DNA from: Chryseobacterium rhizosphaerae | Lineage (GTDB): Bacteria > Bacteroidota > Bacteroidia > Flavobacteriales > Weeksellaceae | Assembly (NCBI RefSeq): GCF_003385455.1 | Contig: NZ_QNUF01000017.1 | Location: 1-64,000, forward strand | Direction of reading: 5' to 3' | DNA: 64,000 nt | Shown: piece by piece, positions 8,088 to 17,804 of the stretch | Layout: each line of letters opens with the position of its first letter | Numbering within the stretch: the first letter of the stretch is position 1 | Notes under the pieces: model-generated | Databases searched by the model: none | What the model saw: only the letters and a program-made list of their open reading frames with translations | What the model was told of the DNA's origin: nothing | Position numbers and translations under genes: made by a program

Positions 8088-10589
8088 CTATTTTTTATTA
8101 AACATTGTCTGCACTTTGTTCCTTATCCTGATCAACAATGGTTCTTTATAATTTTTATCTTCATCAAAATAACCGTACCCATAGCCGTAACCGTAGCCAT
8201 AACCATAGCCGTAACCTTGTTTTGTATTATAATCATTATAAATAAGCCCTAGATGATTAATTTCATTATTATGATACTTATCGGTAATCATTTTAAGCAT
8301 ATATTTTTCGGTATACTCATGACGAACGACATAGATATTGGCGTCAGAATATTTCATCAGTTCATAAGAATCTGCAACCAGACCTACCGGCGGAGAATCT
8401 ATAATAATGAAATCATATTTTTCCTTTAGTTCTTCCAAAAATTTAATATTTCTCTGGCTCATTAAAAGTTCAGAAGGATTTGGCGGAATGGGCCCGGAGG
8501 TCGCTACATCCAGATTTGGAATTCTCGTTTTATTGATAATCTGGTCTATTTCTACTTCTCCTGTCAGGTAGTTTGAAATCCCATATTTATTGTCAATTTT
8601 AAAGTCTCCAAAGATCTTAGGCTTTCTAAGGTCCATTCCCAGGAGGATTGCTTTTTTATCACTCAGACCAATTACAGAAGCTAAATTGATAGAAACATAA
8701 GTCTTTCCTTCTCCACCAATGGAAGAAGTTACCAATATTACCTTCCCTTTTTCTTCTTCATTATTCATTAGGAACCTCATACTCGCTCTTATTCCTCTAA
8801 ACGCTTCTGAGACTGATGATTTTGGCTGTTCCAAAACAGTAAGCATATTTTCGTTACTATTATTTCCGATAACACCCAGTAGTGGAATCTTAGTGGCACT
8901 TAATAGTTCTTTAATATTTCTCACCTTATTATCCAGAAGTTCTCCTATTAAAATAAATAAAAGAGGAAGAAGTAACATTCCTAATATAATAATAATCTTA
9001 GCCAGTTTTATATTGGGAGCGATAGGGTTCTGGCCTAAATTCTTAGCAGGGTCAATAACCGTGATATCAGACTGGTTGGTCGCCATTCTCATCTGTGTAT
9101 CATTCTGCCTTCCCAAAAGACTGTTATAGGTAGCTTCTATCATATTATACCCTCGTTCTGCATCCAGATATTTTCTTTCTTTTTCAGGGTATAAAGCAAG
9201 GTCTGAATTGGCATCTGAGACATCCCGATCAATTTTATTGATCTCATCATAGTATTTAGTATAATAATTTCTCAGACTATTTGATGCCCCCATTCTCGAC
9301 TCATTAATAAGTCGGTTGATTTCTTTCATAGGTTCAGAATTCGCTTTATAAATTAAAGCCATTTCTGATCTTTTAGCATATAAAGCCTTCAGTTCGGTAA
9401 CAGAAGCAGAGAACATACCATCCTCGAAGCCTGCTGCATTAGTTCCGATCATTTTGTCGAAATCCTGGGATTGAAGGGTATTCTTAATTGTATTAAGTGA
9501 ACTGATTTTACTAACCAGATCAGCTTTTCTGGATTCAAGCTCTTTTATTTTATCTAGAGACTTCTCATCCCTGTCTTTAATATTATAAAGTTTCTCTGAT
9601 GTTTTTAAATAATTCAGCACGTTAGCACTTGAATCTAACTTCTTTCTTATATTACTTAAGTTCCCCTGCAGATAAGCTTCCGTGTTTTTGTTCACTATAT
9701 TTTTATCAGCAAGTCTTTTTTTCTGAAGTTCAGCCACAGACTTATTAAGAAAGTTTACAGTACTGTTCAGATTGTACCCTTTCTTTACAATAACCATTAT
9801 CGTACTGATTTCTTTATCGAAATCTACAGCAATTGTAGAAACAATATCATTAACACTTTCATTGACAGTATTCAGATTAATAATGATATTCTCAAATTTG
9901 ATTTTAGGAGTTACCAAGTTTTGAACCAGCTTAAATCTTAAGTTAGGAGAATTATACCATTCATTTATCCTGATAATTTTATTAGCAGGTCGGGTATAAG
10001 GTCTAATGGCCTGAAAGTTTTCTGCTTCGTAGCTGTATAAGTTGGTAGATTCTCCTTCTTCCGGAAGAACCACCTCATATGTTCCATTTCCTTTTGGAAT
10101 TAGGGTAATGGGGTAATGGGTCTGCTGAAGATGTTTTTTATCAATCTCAAGAAATACCGGAGAGTCATCTTTGTCCAAATAGGTAGACTTTATAAGCCCT
10201 TTGGTAGAATAATTAACAAACAGATCCAGCTCTTTTACCAAAAACTCATTGTGAGATCGTGATAAAAGCATTTTCTTTAAAAATATTCCGTCCTGGTTAC
10301 CATTTTGCCCCCAGATAAAATTAATGGACTGGCTTGCCTGAGTGGGTTGTAAAAAGCTGGCAGTATTGTTTGAAGTACTTAAGGATATATCTGATGCAAA
10401 TATATTCTGCGCGTAATATTTACTGTATATCCAAGAAATGGCATATCCAATAAACAGCATAAATACAAACCAATACCAGTTTTTAATTATTCTTCTTACA
10501 AAATGTTCAATATCAAATAATGCAAACACCCCATACTTTTCTTTTGAGGAGTCATTTTTTCCTACTTTTTCGTCTTTTCCTGGAATCAT
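8088..10589 (-). CDS. Wzc-like polysaccharide co-polymerase and tyrosine autokinase
   Basis: The 833-residue protein joins a Wzz/chain-length domain to a bacterial tyrosine kinase. The first membrane helix is at about residues 37-55 and the second at about 545-565. Between them lies a long periplasmic coiled-coil part. The cytoplasmic kinase has Walker A SSIGGEGKT (about residue 620), Walker A' GMDLRKPK (about 650) and Walker B IIIDSPPVG (about 733). The C-terminal tyrosine cluster is unusually regular, eight Gly-Tyr pairs in a row (see repeat at 8169-8216). It controls chain length and export of an extracellular polysaccharide with the Wza-like partner 4 bases upstream. Confidence 0.93.
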   Translation of the reverse strand: MIPGKDEKVGKNDSSKEKYGVFALFDIEHFVRRIIKNWYWFVFMLFIGYAISWIYSKYYAQNIFASDISLSTSNNTASFLQPTQASQSINFIWGQNGNQDGIFLKKMLLSRSHNEFLVKELDLFVNYSTKGLIKSTYLDKDDSPVFLEIDKKHLQQTHYPITLIPKGNGTYEVVLPEEGESTNLYSYEAENFQAIRPYTRPANKIIRINEWYNSPNLRFKLVQNLVTPKIKFENIIINLNTVNESVNDIVSTIAVDFDKEISTIMVIVKKGYNLNSTVNFLNKSVAELQKKRLADKNIVNKNTEAYLQGNLSNIRKKLDSSANVLNYLKTSEKLYNIKDRDEKSLDKIKELESRKADLVSKISSLNTIKNTLQSQDFDKMIGTNAAGFEDGMFSASVTELKALYAKRSEMALIYKANSEPMKEINRLINESRMGASNSLRNYYTKYYDEINKIDRDVSDANSDLALYPEKERKYLDAERGYNMIEATYNSLLGRQNDTQMRMATNQSDITVIDPAKNLGQNPIAPNIKLAKIIIILGMLLLPLLFILIGELLDNKVRNIKELLSATKIPLLGVIGNNSNENMLTVLEQPKSSVSEAFRGIRASMRFLMNNEEEKGKVILVTSSIGGEGKTYVSINLASVIGLSDKKAILLGMDLRKPKIFGDFKIDNKYGISNYLTGEVEIDQIINKTRIPNLDVATSGPIPPNPSELLMSQRNIKFLEELKEKYDFIIIDSPPVGLVADSYELMKYSDANIYVVRHEYTEKYMLKMITDKYHNNEINHLGLIYNDYNTKQGYGYGYGYGYGYGYGYFDEDKNYKEPLLIRIRNKVQTMFNKK
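8169..8216 (-). repeat. Hexanucleotide repeat coding (Gly-Tyr)x8
   Basis: Sixteen codons alternate Gly and Tyr. Tyr is read from a mix of TAT and TAC, and Gly mostly from GGT and GGC, so the DNA is an imperfect 6-base repeat. It forms the tyrosine cluster of the Wzc-like kinase tail, the expected autophosphorylation region. Confidence 0.9.
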
Positions 10590-10593
10590 AGGA

Positions 10594-11469
10594 TTAAAGT
10601 TTTTGTAGGATTGTATATAAAGTCAATGCAGTTGTAATTGCCGTCACACTGGTAAGTAGTGTCTGAATAGGATCTTTTCCGAATCCGTTCAAGCTTTTCT
10701 TTCTCGTGTTCAGATAAATTTCATCTCCATTCTGCACATAATAAAAAGGAGAATTCATAAGATCTTCCCGGGTAAGGTCTATTTTAGCAATTTTAATTCC
10801 TTCCGGTAATTTTCTATGAATTACAACATTTTTCCGGTCGATTGTTCTGTTCAGCCCACCATTTATGGCTAAAGCTTCGGTAATAGTCATTGTATTTTTA
10901 TGCGCCACTTTCTCACCTGAAATACCGGTAGTTTCTACATCTCCAAGAATATAGTAGGTAATTCCGTTCGTATTTAATCTTACTTCAGATTTACCATCCT
11001 GAAAGTTTTCATTTACTTTTCCTTGAATTTCCTTGCTTATATCATCCAACGTTCTTCCTTCAGCTTTTATATAGCCTACTCCAAAAACATTGATATCACC
11101 ATTAGAGTCTACTTTTAAACCGTTAAAATAAAAGCTTGTATTTCCTCCAAAACTGGAACCTTCTCCAGTTCCTCCACTAGTTCTTCCTATTCCGGAAGCG
11201 GCATTATTCAAAACGGGAATACCTACTCCTCCGGATGCATTATAGGCAGAATAAAACTGGGCAGCATCTCCTTTAGGAGTGGTAACGATGTTTAAATTGA
11301 GGATATCATTTTTAGTAATCCTATAAACAGGGATATTGTAGGGAACAAGACCTTCTTCGTTTATGACAAGACTCTCACTTGGCTGTAAATATCGCACATC
11401 CTTTGTTGTGATGCAGGAAGTAATTAAAAAGGGTAATATTAAAAATAAATACTTAAAGTTCTTCATCAT
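10594..11469 (-). CDS. Wza-like polysaccharide export lipoprotein
   Basis: The 291-residue protein starts with a lipoprotein signal (MMKNFKYLFLILPFLITSC; Cys at about residue 19). A poly_export/SLBB layout follows: VPYNIPVYRITKNDILNLNI, a Gly-rich segment at about residues 75-110, GDINVFGVGYIKAEGRTLDDI, and an SLBB part YYILGDVETTGISG. A hydrophobic segment closes the chain (IQTLLTSVTAITTALTLYTIL), as in Bacteroidota Wza proteins. It would form the outer-membrane exit channel. It is 4 bases from the Wzc-like gene. An in-frame second ATG at 11466 is an equally possible start. Confidence 0.9.
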   Translation of the reverse strand: MMKNFKYLFLILPFLITSCITTKDVRYLQPSESLVINEEGLVPYNIPVYRITKNDILNLNIVTTPKGDAAQFYSAYNASGGVGIPVLNNAASGIGRTSGGTGEGSSFGGNTSFYFNGLKVDSNGDINVFGVGYIKAEGRTLDDISKEIQGKVNENFQDGKSEVRLNTNGITYYILGDVETTGISGEKVAHKNTMTITEALAINGGLNRTIDRKNVVIHRKLPEGIKIAKIDLTREDLMNSPFYYVQNGDEIYLNTRKKSLNGFGKDPIQTLLTSVTAITTALTLYTILQKL

Positions 11470-11504
11470 GTTAAAATATGTTTACAAAAGTAAAGATTAA
11501 ATTG

Positions 11505-12623
11505 TTAATTTTTGTTATTTCTTAACCGATACAATAAATCCGGTAAATAAGCTCCCAAAAAGCCCAGTGAAATAATAACCAGTAGCAGTAGATTTACATT
11601 CATATGTCTTAAATAATAAGCAATTCCTACAATCATGAGATAGTAAAGAATGATATAGAAGGTTGATCTCCTGTGGGTAAGGTCAAGTTTCAGCAGCTTA
11701 TGGTGAATATGGTTTTTATCTGCATCAAAAGGTGACTTTTTATTGTAAAGCCTTATCATAATTACATTTAACGTATCTACAATAGGCAGAATTAAAATAG
11801 CCACAGCCACAACGGGTGCAGATTGTAAGTGATATCTTGGTACATCTGCCAGTTTTTTATCAATAAAAATATCAATAAAGCAGATAGATGTGAATGCTAA
11901 CAAAAAGCCTAGCAACATAGATCCTGTATCCCCCATAAATACTTTATTGGTTCTATAGTTTGACAGATTATAATACAGAAATGCCAAAACAGTTCCTATG
12001 ATCACAACGGATAAAATAACCAATGGATAATTATATTCCCCAAGTCTGTAATAGCTTATTCCGAACAGGGCACTGCAAATCACAGAATATCCTCCTGCAA
12101 GGCCGTCTATACCATCTATCAGGTTGAATGCATTGATAAGAACAATGAAAGTAATAATACTGAATACTACACTTACGAAGTAGCTCAGTTCATATACTCC
12201 AAATATTCCAAATAAACTTCGGATTCTGATATCTGATCCAATAACAACCAATGAAGATACGATGACCTGCGCCACAAGCTTTTTATAGGCCCTCATCACG
12301 ACAATATCATCCATTACCCCTACATATAGCAGGATAATTAATGATGCAAATAAGAACTTATAGAGATCAAACAGCTCGTAGGCAAAAATAGAAGCACAGA
12401 TCCCTATGGAATAGAAGATCGCTATACCGCCAAGATTCGGAATTTTTCTGAGATGTGAACTCCTTATTCCAGGTTCATCCATCAGATTCTTTCTTCTTGA
12501 AATCTTTACAATGGTAGGTACAGAAAAAAAAGTGATTAAAAAGGAGAATATAAAGCCTAAACCTATCTTCACATAGAAAATAGGTATCCCCGATCCGCTT
12601 AAGAACAATTCAAAATTTTTCAT
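11505..12623 (-). CDS. WecA/TagO-like undecaprenyl-phosphate sugar-1-phosphate transferase
   Basis: The 372-residue integral membrane enzyme of the MraY/WecA family has about ten membrane helices. It shows the family motifs VGVMDDI, NAFNLIDGIDGLAGG (NxxNxxDGxDGL), FMGDTGSMLLG and the sugar-recognition HIHHKLL loop, typical of WecA/TagO rather than MraY. It should start a lipid-linked glycan by moving a HexNAc-1-phosphate from UDP-sugar to undecaprenyl phosphate. Its position just upstream of the Wza/Wzc pair fits exopolysaccharide or O-antigen initiation. Confidence 0.9.
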   Translation of the reverse strand: MKNFELFLSGSGIPIFYVKIGLGFIFSFLITFFSVPTIVKISRRKNLMDEPGIRSSHLRKIPNLGGIAIFYSIGICASIFAYELFDLYKFLFASLIILLYVGVMDDIVVMRAYKKLVAQVIVSSLVVIGSDIRIRSLFGIFGVYELSYFVSVVFSIITFIVLINAFNLIDGIDGLAGGYSVICSALFGISYYRLGEYNYPLVILSVVIIGTVLAFLYYNLSNYRTNKVFMGDTGSMLLGFLLAFTSICFIDIFIDKKLADVPRYHLQSAPVVAVAILILPIVDTLNVIMIRLYNKKSPFDADKNHIHHKLLKLDLTHRRSTFYIILYYLMIVGIAYYLRHMNVNLLLLVIISLGFLGAYLPDLLYRLRNNKN

Positions 12624-12733
12624 TTTTTTCTTATTCAGTTACTCATGCCTCGTTTGAAAAATCATCATATAGATACAACGAATCATCTACATCATAACGT
12701 TACTATCCGAAACAATAGTACTTACATTTGTGT

Positions 12734-13735
12734 TTACATTAATTTTCTTATCAGTTTCTTCTGCCCCGCAAAAAATAACAGATAAAAAATCTTTTTTTTC
12801 ACTGGCAAAGATAAAAGATAATTCTTACCAAAACGACTATAGTTCAATATATCTTGAATTTTTATATGTCTTTTTTTCATGAAAACATCCAGTTGTTCAG
12901 CCATTTCATAAAACACTTCATCTTTTTTAACGAATGCCAGATACGCCAGAAATGAATAAACTCCTTCAAAAATCTGAAAATTTTTCAGCTCTTTTCTTTT
13001 ATGAGTGTATTGTGATTCATTAAAGATATTTTCAACATCTGCTACTGCTTTCAGCATATCAAGTCCTTTTTCAGTATGGGTCTTTGTAATGGAGTCCGTA
13101 CGCTCAAGGTACTGATAATGGTAATTCTGAGTTTGAGCAATTTTTTTGCATTCTAGCAAAAGCTGTGGAATAAGCTGAATATCTTCAAAGTGCACCCCTT
13201 TCTTAAATCTTTTCTGATGAAAGAGTTCTTTTTTAAACAATTTGTTACAGGCAAAATAGCTGATATCTGAAAAAACAGAAAAGTTTTTTTCAAGGTCTAT
13301 CTCCTCAGGCATATGAGGTATTTGGGTCAGCTTCTGGGTAATTTCTCCATTCTGATCTACTTTTTGGATATTGCAAATCACCATTTTAGCCTGATGCTTT
13401 TCTGCCAGAAGAAGCATTTCTTCAAACATTGTTTCTGTAACATAGTCATCGCTGTCCACAAACCCAATATAATCACCTGTTGCCCTGTCAAGTCCGAAGT
13501 TACGGGCATCACTTAGTCCACCATTTTCTTTAGTGAAAGCTTTGATTTTTTCAGGATATTTTTGAGAATATTCTTTAATAACATCTTCAGAACGGTCCTT
13601 ACTGCCGTCATTCACCACAAGAATTTCAATGTTTTGAAAACTCTGATTAACCAAAGAGTCGAGGCATTTTGTCAAATAATTTTCGACATTATACACAGGA
13701 ACAATGATGGAAACTTTTGAAAGAGTATTTATCAT
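12734..13735 (-). CDS. Glycosyltransferase family 2
   Basis: The 333-residue protein has a GT-A N-terminal domain: VSIIVPVYNVENYLTKC (residues 8-24), VNDGSKDRS, and DSDD at 94-97 as the metal/nucleotide motif. A less conserved C-terminal part with basic residues and an aromatic LLFFAGQKK tail follows, perhaps a membrane anchor. It probably adds a sugar to the lipid-linked polysaccharide repeat. It starts 3 bases after the stop of the arginase-like gene upstream, so the two are likely co-transcribed despite unrelated roles. Confidence 0.88.
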   Translation of the reverse strand: MINTLSKVSIIVPVYNVENYLTKCLDSLVNQSFQNIEILVVNDGSKDRSEDVIKEYSQKYPEKIKAFTKENGGLSDARNFGLDRATGDYIGFVDSDDYVTETMFEEMLLLAEKHQAKMVICNIQKVDQNGEITQKLTQIPHMPEEIDLEKNFSVFSDISYFACNKLFKKELFHQKRFKKGVHFEDIQLIPQLLLECKKIAQTQNYHYQYLERTDSITKTHTEKGLDMLKAVADVENIFNESQYTHKRKELKNFQIFEGVYSFLAYLAFVKKDEVFYEMAEQLDVFMKKRHIKIQDILNYSRFGKNYLLSLPVKKKIFYLLFFAGQKKLIRKLM

Positions 13736-13738
13736 ACA

Positions 13739-14809
13739 TTAAATTTTCGTCAGCCTTGCATTCAGCCAGCCTTTTTTGGCATCATCAAAATCTTTCCGGG
13801 AACAAGGAATACAGTTTTCTATATTCTCATCCTCACCAAAATACCATAAATTACTGAAAGTATCCCGTTTGAAAGCATACTGTCTGTCATCAACCAACAC
13901 ATAGAATATTTCATGATGTCTTTCTTTCGGATGTGATCTCTGAATATTAATACCTTCTGTCAGGTACCAGAGCATTTGAGCTAATAGCTGGTGATTCAGT
14001 TGATTTTCAGAATAGATATTATAATTAAAGATTCCTACAGATTTCAGATTTTCGCTCAGCCCTATTTCTTTCATATAGGCACAAATTTCTCTTCTATTCA
14101 ACCCATTCACCTGAGGATTCATAGAAAAAGGCTCACTGAAACTTTCAATAGCATCGCAATTTACAGTTACAAGATCTGCTCTTCGGAAGAAAGGCTCTGT
14201 CTTTTCAGTAGAGTTCATCATTTCAGCCAAACGGATAATATCAAATTCTACTTCCTTAATCAACCGAACAGAATCTACTTCATTTAAATGTTTCTGATAT
14301 CCTAAATGATGGTAATTTTTAATAGAAAAATTCTTTGCTCCAAAAATTTTGCTTAAAAACGTATACTCATTAATTTCTTCTCCCTGCTTAAGGGAGATCA
14401 TATTACTGATCTGAGTAAAATTGAGACTTTTCTGATGAAAATTTAATGCAGAAAATAAAGAAAAGGCAAAGTCGTTGGAACCTCCTATAATGACAGGAAT
14501 CGCTCTTTTATAATGACAGGCCGACAAAACTTCCTGTAAAATGTAATGGGTGTCCTGAACAGATTTCCCTGAAACCAAATCTCCAAGATCTACAATAGGA
14601 ATTTCAAAATCAAGCTGAGAAAGTTTGTAAAACTCCTTTCTTACTGCTGTAAAATCCTGTACCTCTGCTTCACCGCCTGCTCCTCTGTAATCTGATACAA
14701 ATAAAAGTACAATGCTGTCCTCTTTTATATCTTTTGTAATTCGACTTCCAATCTGCCAGGTTTCTGCTTTGAAATTTCTTGGTGAAATGATAAAGTCTTC
14801 AAAATCCAT
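13739..14809 (-). CDS. Arginase/formimidoylglutamase-fold protein with degenerate metal site
   Basis: The 356-residue protein can be laid on the ureohydrolase fold: IVDLGDLVSG, AIPVIIGGSNDFAFSLFSAL, and LVTVNCDAIESFSEP. The usual ligands are mostly gone. GGxHS reads GGSND (His lost), no DAHxD motif follows, and the SxDxDxxDP motif reads TVNCDAIES. Annotation pipelines usually call this formimidoylglutamase, but from the sequence I expect a non-hydrolytic relative. From memory, such genes often sit beside topA in Flavobacteriia, as here. What it does is unknown to me. Confidence 0.75.
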   Translation of the reverse strand: MDFEDFIISPRNFKAETWQIGSRITKDIKEDSIVLLFVSDYRGAGGEAEVQDFTAVRKEFYKLSQLDFEIPIVDLGDLVSGKSVQDTHYILQEVLSACHYKRAIPVIIGGSNDFAFSLFSALNFHQKSLNFTQISNMISLKQGEEINEYTFLSKIFGAKNFSIKNYHHLGYQKHLNEVDSVRLIKEVEFDIIRLAEMMNSTEKTEPFFRRADLVTVNCDAIESFSEPFSMNPQVNGLNRREICAYMKEIGLSENLKSVGIFNYNIYSENQLNHQLLAQMLWYLTEGINIQRSHPKERHHEIFYVLVDDRQYAFKRDTFSNLWYFGEDENIENCIPCSRKDFDDAKKGWLNARLTKI

Positions 14810-14860
14810 ATTAATTCAAAAAATTTGATAAGGTGATAATTTACTAATTGCTTTATCTAA

Positions 14861-14886
14861 CAAACATACAAAAAAAACCATAGCAA
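14861..14886 (-). promoter_or_regulatory. Promoter-like motif before the arginase-fold gene
   Basis: Plus CAAACATA (14861-14868) is TATGTTTG on the minus strand, 51 bases before the start at 14809. A TTG (plus CAA at 14884-14886) lies only 15 bases upstream, slightly short of the normal spacing. Confidence 0.35.
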
Positions 14887-14915
14887 CTCCTCACCTCTTT
14901 AGTGCTTTTATTCAT

Positions 14916-14955
14916 AAAAAAAGCCGTTAACACTATTTGTTAACGGCTTTGTATT
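14916..14955 (-). terminator. Intrinsic terminator after topA
   Basis: A perfect 13-bp stem, AAAGCCGTTAACA (14920-14932) and TGTTAACGGCTTT (14938-14950), has a 5-base loop and an A-run at 14916-14922 that gives the T-tract on the minus strand. It is 13 bases past the end of topA at 14968. Confidence 0.85.
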
Positions 14956-14967
14956 ATTATTTTAATA

Positions 14968-17529
14968 TTACTTCTTTTTAGCTGCTGGCTTTTTAGCTGT
15001 TGCTGTTTTCTTTACAGCGGCAGTTTTTTTGGCAGCAGGTTTTTTCTTTTCTGCAAAGGCATTTTTATCCTGAGCGGTAATCCATTTTTTCACCTCGTCC
15101 AGAGAAATGTCCTTCAATTCTTCAGCATCATATTTTGTATCATCATTTTTCTTTGGAATTTTAAACATTGCTTTTCCAAATTTGATGAAAGGTCCCCATC
15201 TTCCGTTTTCAAGAGATATTTTTTCTTTTTCCCACTGCTGGATATAACGGTTCGCTTCTTTTTCCAGCTTAGCATCAATCAGTTCATTGATATCGCTTTG
15301 AGAAAGGTTGTCAAAATTATATTTCTTCGGAACATTGATGAAAATATCTTTGTATTTGATAAACGGACCGAATCTTCCTGCTCCTTTGGTCACCGGTTCC
15401 CCTTTATAAGTGGCAATCGGCGCATCGGCTTTTTTCTTTTCGTTGATAATTTCCTCTGCACGGCTCTGGCTCACAGATAAAGGATCTTCACCTTTAGGGA
15501 TACTGATGAAAGTATCACCCCATTTTACATAAGGTCCAAATCTTCCTACCCCTACAGAAACAGCATGCCCTTCAAATTCATTTAAATCAAAAGGTAATTT
15601 GAACAATTCTATAGCTTCCTCAAAAGTAATCGTGGCTATATTTTGGCCGGTCATCAATGAAGCAAAGATTGGTTTTTCTTCATCGTCAGTTTCTCCAATC
15701 TGAATCATCGCTCCAAATCTTCCAATTCTGGCGTGAACATTTTTACCTGTTTTAGGATCTACTCCCAATAATCTGTCTCCAGTTGCACGGTCAGCATTTT
15801 CTTCTACATCTTCAATTCTTGGGTGGAATTTTGAGTAGAAATCAGTCATCATTTCTTTCCACTTCTGATCACCATTAGCAATCTCATCAAAACTCTCTTC
15901 TACTCTTGCAGTGAAACCATAATCCAGAATTTCTTTAAAATTGTCAATTAAAAAGTCATTTACAACTTCACCAATATCTGTAGGAATGAATTTATTTTTA
16001 TCTCCTCCAAACTTTTCGTCCAGGACTTCTTTTTTAATTTTATCTTTATTTAAAGTAATTTTAACAACTTCACGTGTATTCGGCTCGATCTCGCGTTTGT
16101 CCACATACTCTCTATTCTGAATTGTCTGAATTGTAGGAGGATAGGTAGAAGGACGTCCAATACCCAATTCCTCAAGCTTTCTTACCAAAGCGGCTTCCGT
16201 GTATCTCACACTCGGCCTTGTGAACTTTTCAGCAGCCGTAATTGTTTTATAAGTCAAAACTTCTCCAACACTTACTTTAGGTAATAATTTTTCGTTGTTT
16301 TCTTCATCATCGTCTTCTGTTTTTACAATACCATAAGCTTTCAGGAAACCATCAAAAATAATAACTTCTCCCTGTGCCTCAAAATGCTGAGGAAGAGATG
16401 CATTTCCAATTTCAATAACCGTTTTTTCAATCTTAGCATTCGACATTTGCGATGCAAGTGTTCTTCTGTAAATTAATTGGTATAATCTGTTTAATTGTGC
16501 ATCAGTTACACTCTTCACTCTAAAATCTGTAGGACGGATCGCTTCGTGAGCTTCCTGTGCTGAAGCAGATTTCGTAGTATAATTTCTTGGTGCAGAATAT
16601 TCTCTTCCGTATTCTGATATGATTTGCTTTTTAGCTCCTTCAATAGCTTCCTGAGAAAGATTCACAGAGTCTGTTCTCATATAGGTAATAAATCCTTCTT
16701 CATACAGCCTCTGAGCCAGACGAGTGGTGGTTGTCACATTATATCCTAATCTTGAAGAAGCTTCCTGCAACATTGTAGAAGTTGTAAATGGAGCAGAAGC
16801 AGAACGTGTCCCTGGTTTGGTTTCTACATTTAAAACTTTAAATTCTGTAGTTTTTACCTTTTCAAAAAAAGATTCAACCTCTTCTTCTTTGCTGAAATCT
16901 TTTTTCAGCTTAGCGGCAATTTCCTGTTCTGTATTATTCAGGAAGATCCCGTCTAGCTTAAAGCTTGCTTTTGGAACAAACTCACGGATTTCTTTTTCTC
17001 TTTCAACAATTAATCTTACCGCTACAGACTGAACTCTTCCTGCGGATAATCCCGGCTTTACCTTCTTCCATAAAACAGGAGACATTTCAAAACCTACAAT
17101 TCTATCCAGTACTCTTCTTGCCTGCTGAGCATTCACCAGGTTTTGGTCAATATCCCTGGGATTGTCAATTGCTTTTAGAATGGCATTTTTAGTAATCTCA
17201 TGGAAAACAATTCTTTTTCTGTTTTCAGGCTTCAGCTTTAGCTCATCTGCTAAGTGCCAGGCAATAGCTTCTCCTTCGCGGTCTTCATCGGAAGCCAGCC
17301 AAACCATTTCGGCCTTCTTTACTGCAGCTTTTAATTCTGTCACCAATTTCTTTTTATCTGCAGAAACTTCGTAATCGGGACTGAATGTGGCAAGATCTAT
17401 TCCCATACCTTTTTTAGGTAAGTCCCGGATATGACCGAAACTGGATTTCACTTCAAAATCCTTTCCTAAATATTTCTGAATAGTTTTTGCTTTTGCCGGG
17501 GACTCGACGATTACTAAATTTTTCGACAT
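14968..17529 (-). CDS. topA: DNA topoisomerase I (type IA)
   Basis: I start at the ATG at 17529, which gives the standard N terminus MSKNLVIVESPAKAKTIQKYLG (Toprim); the longer frame adds 33 unrelated residues. The 853-residue enzyme has DREGEAIAWHL (Toprim acidic motif), the active-site GFITYMRTDS with its catalytic Tyr, and several C-terminal repeats of the GRFGPFIKYGD type instead of four-cysteine zinc fingers. The tail is Lys/Ala-rich, as in many Bacteroidota TopA proteins, and may help DNA binding. It relaxes negative supercoils. Confidence 0.96.
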   Translation of the reverse strand: MSKNLVIVESPAKAKTIQKYLGKDFEVKSSFGHIRDLPKKGMGIDLATFSPDYEVSADKKKLVTELKAAVKKAEMVWLASDEDREGEAIAWHLADELKLKPENRKRIVFHEITKNAILKAIDNPRDIDQNLVNAQQARRVLDRIVGFEMSPVLWKKVKPGLSAGRVQSVAVRLIVEREKEIREFVPKASFKLDGIFLNNTEQEIAAKLKKDFSKEEEVESFFEKVKTTEFKVLNVETKPGTRSASAPFTTSTMLQEASSRLGYNVTTTTRLAQRLYEEGFITYMRTDSVNLSQEAIEGAKKQIISEYGREYSAPRNYTTKSASAQEAHEAIRPTDFRVKSVTDAQLNRLYQLIYRRTLASQMSNAKIEKTVIEIGNASLPQHFEAQGEVIIFDGFLKAYGIVKTEDDDEENNEKLLPKVSVGEVLTYKTITAAEKFTRPSVRYTEAALVRKLEELGIGRPSTYPPTIQTIQNREYVDKREIEPNTREVVKITLNKDKIKKEVLDEKFGGDKNKFIPTDIGEVVNDFLIDNFKEILDYGFTARVEESFDEIANGDQKWKEMMTDFYSKFHPRIEDVEENADRATGDRLLGVDPKTGKNVHARIGRFGAMIQIGETDDEEKPIFASLMTGQNIATITFEEAIELFKLPFDLNEFEGHAVSVGVGRFGPYVKWGDTFISIPKGEDPLSVSQSRAEEIINEKKKADAPIATYKGEPVTKGAGRFGPFIKYKDIFINVPKKYNFDNLSQSDINELIDAKLEKEANRYIQQWEKEKISLENGRWGPFIKFGKAMFKIPKKNDDTKYDAEELKDISLDEVKKWITAQDKNAFAEKKKPAAKKTAAVKKTATAKKPAAKKK

Positions 17530-17544
17530 TCTAAAAATTTTTTG

Positions 17545-17552
17545 CAAAAGTA
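17545..17552 (-). promoter_or_regulatory. -7 element upstream of topA
   Basis: Plus CAAAAGTA is TACTTTTG on the minus strand, a TAnnTTTG match 16 bases before the topA start chosen at 17529. No TTG is seen at the normal -33 position, so support is partial. Its position favours the 17529 start over the longer frame. Confidence 0.35.
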
Positions 17553-17748
17553 AAGCTTTTTTATTATATACTTTTTGTTCTATTCGTTTAATTTGACAAT
17601 TAGATTTCTTAAACGCGCATGATGACAAACCTCTTCAGACTAATCAAGTCCTTTATATTGTATGTTTTAGCATGTTACCAACTTATCAATCTTAAGGGAT
17701 ATAGAATTTTTCATCAACTGTTATAGACACAGAATATATGTATTCTCC

Positions 17749-17787
17749 AAAAAAAGCAGAATAAATAGGTTTATTCTGCTTTTTTTA
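17749..17787 (-). terminator. Intrinsic terminator after the large T9SS protein gene
   Basis: A 17-bp perfect stem, left arm at 17749-17765 and right arm at 17770-17786 around the core GCAGAATAAA, has a 4-base loop and A/T runs at both ends. It lies past the stop at 17805 on the minus strand. Confidence 0.85.
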
Positions 17788-17804
17788 GCTCTATTACTAC
17801 AGGT

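Noticed and set aside
16068..16080. CACGTG in topA as another parS candidate
   Set aside because: Only the central six bases match; the flanking TTT and AAA arms of parS are missing and the site is coding.
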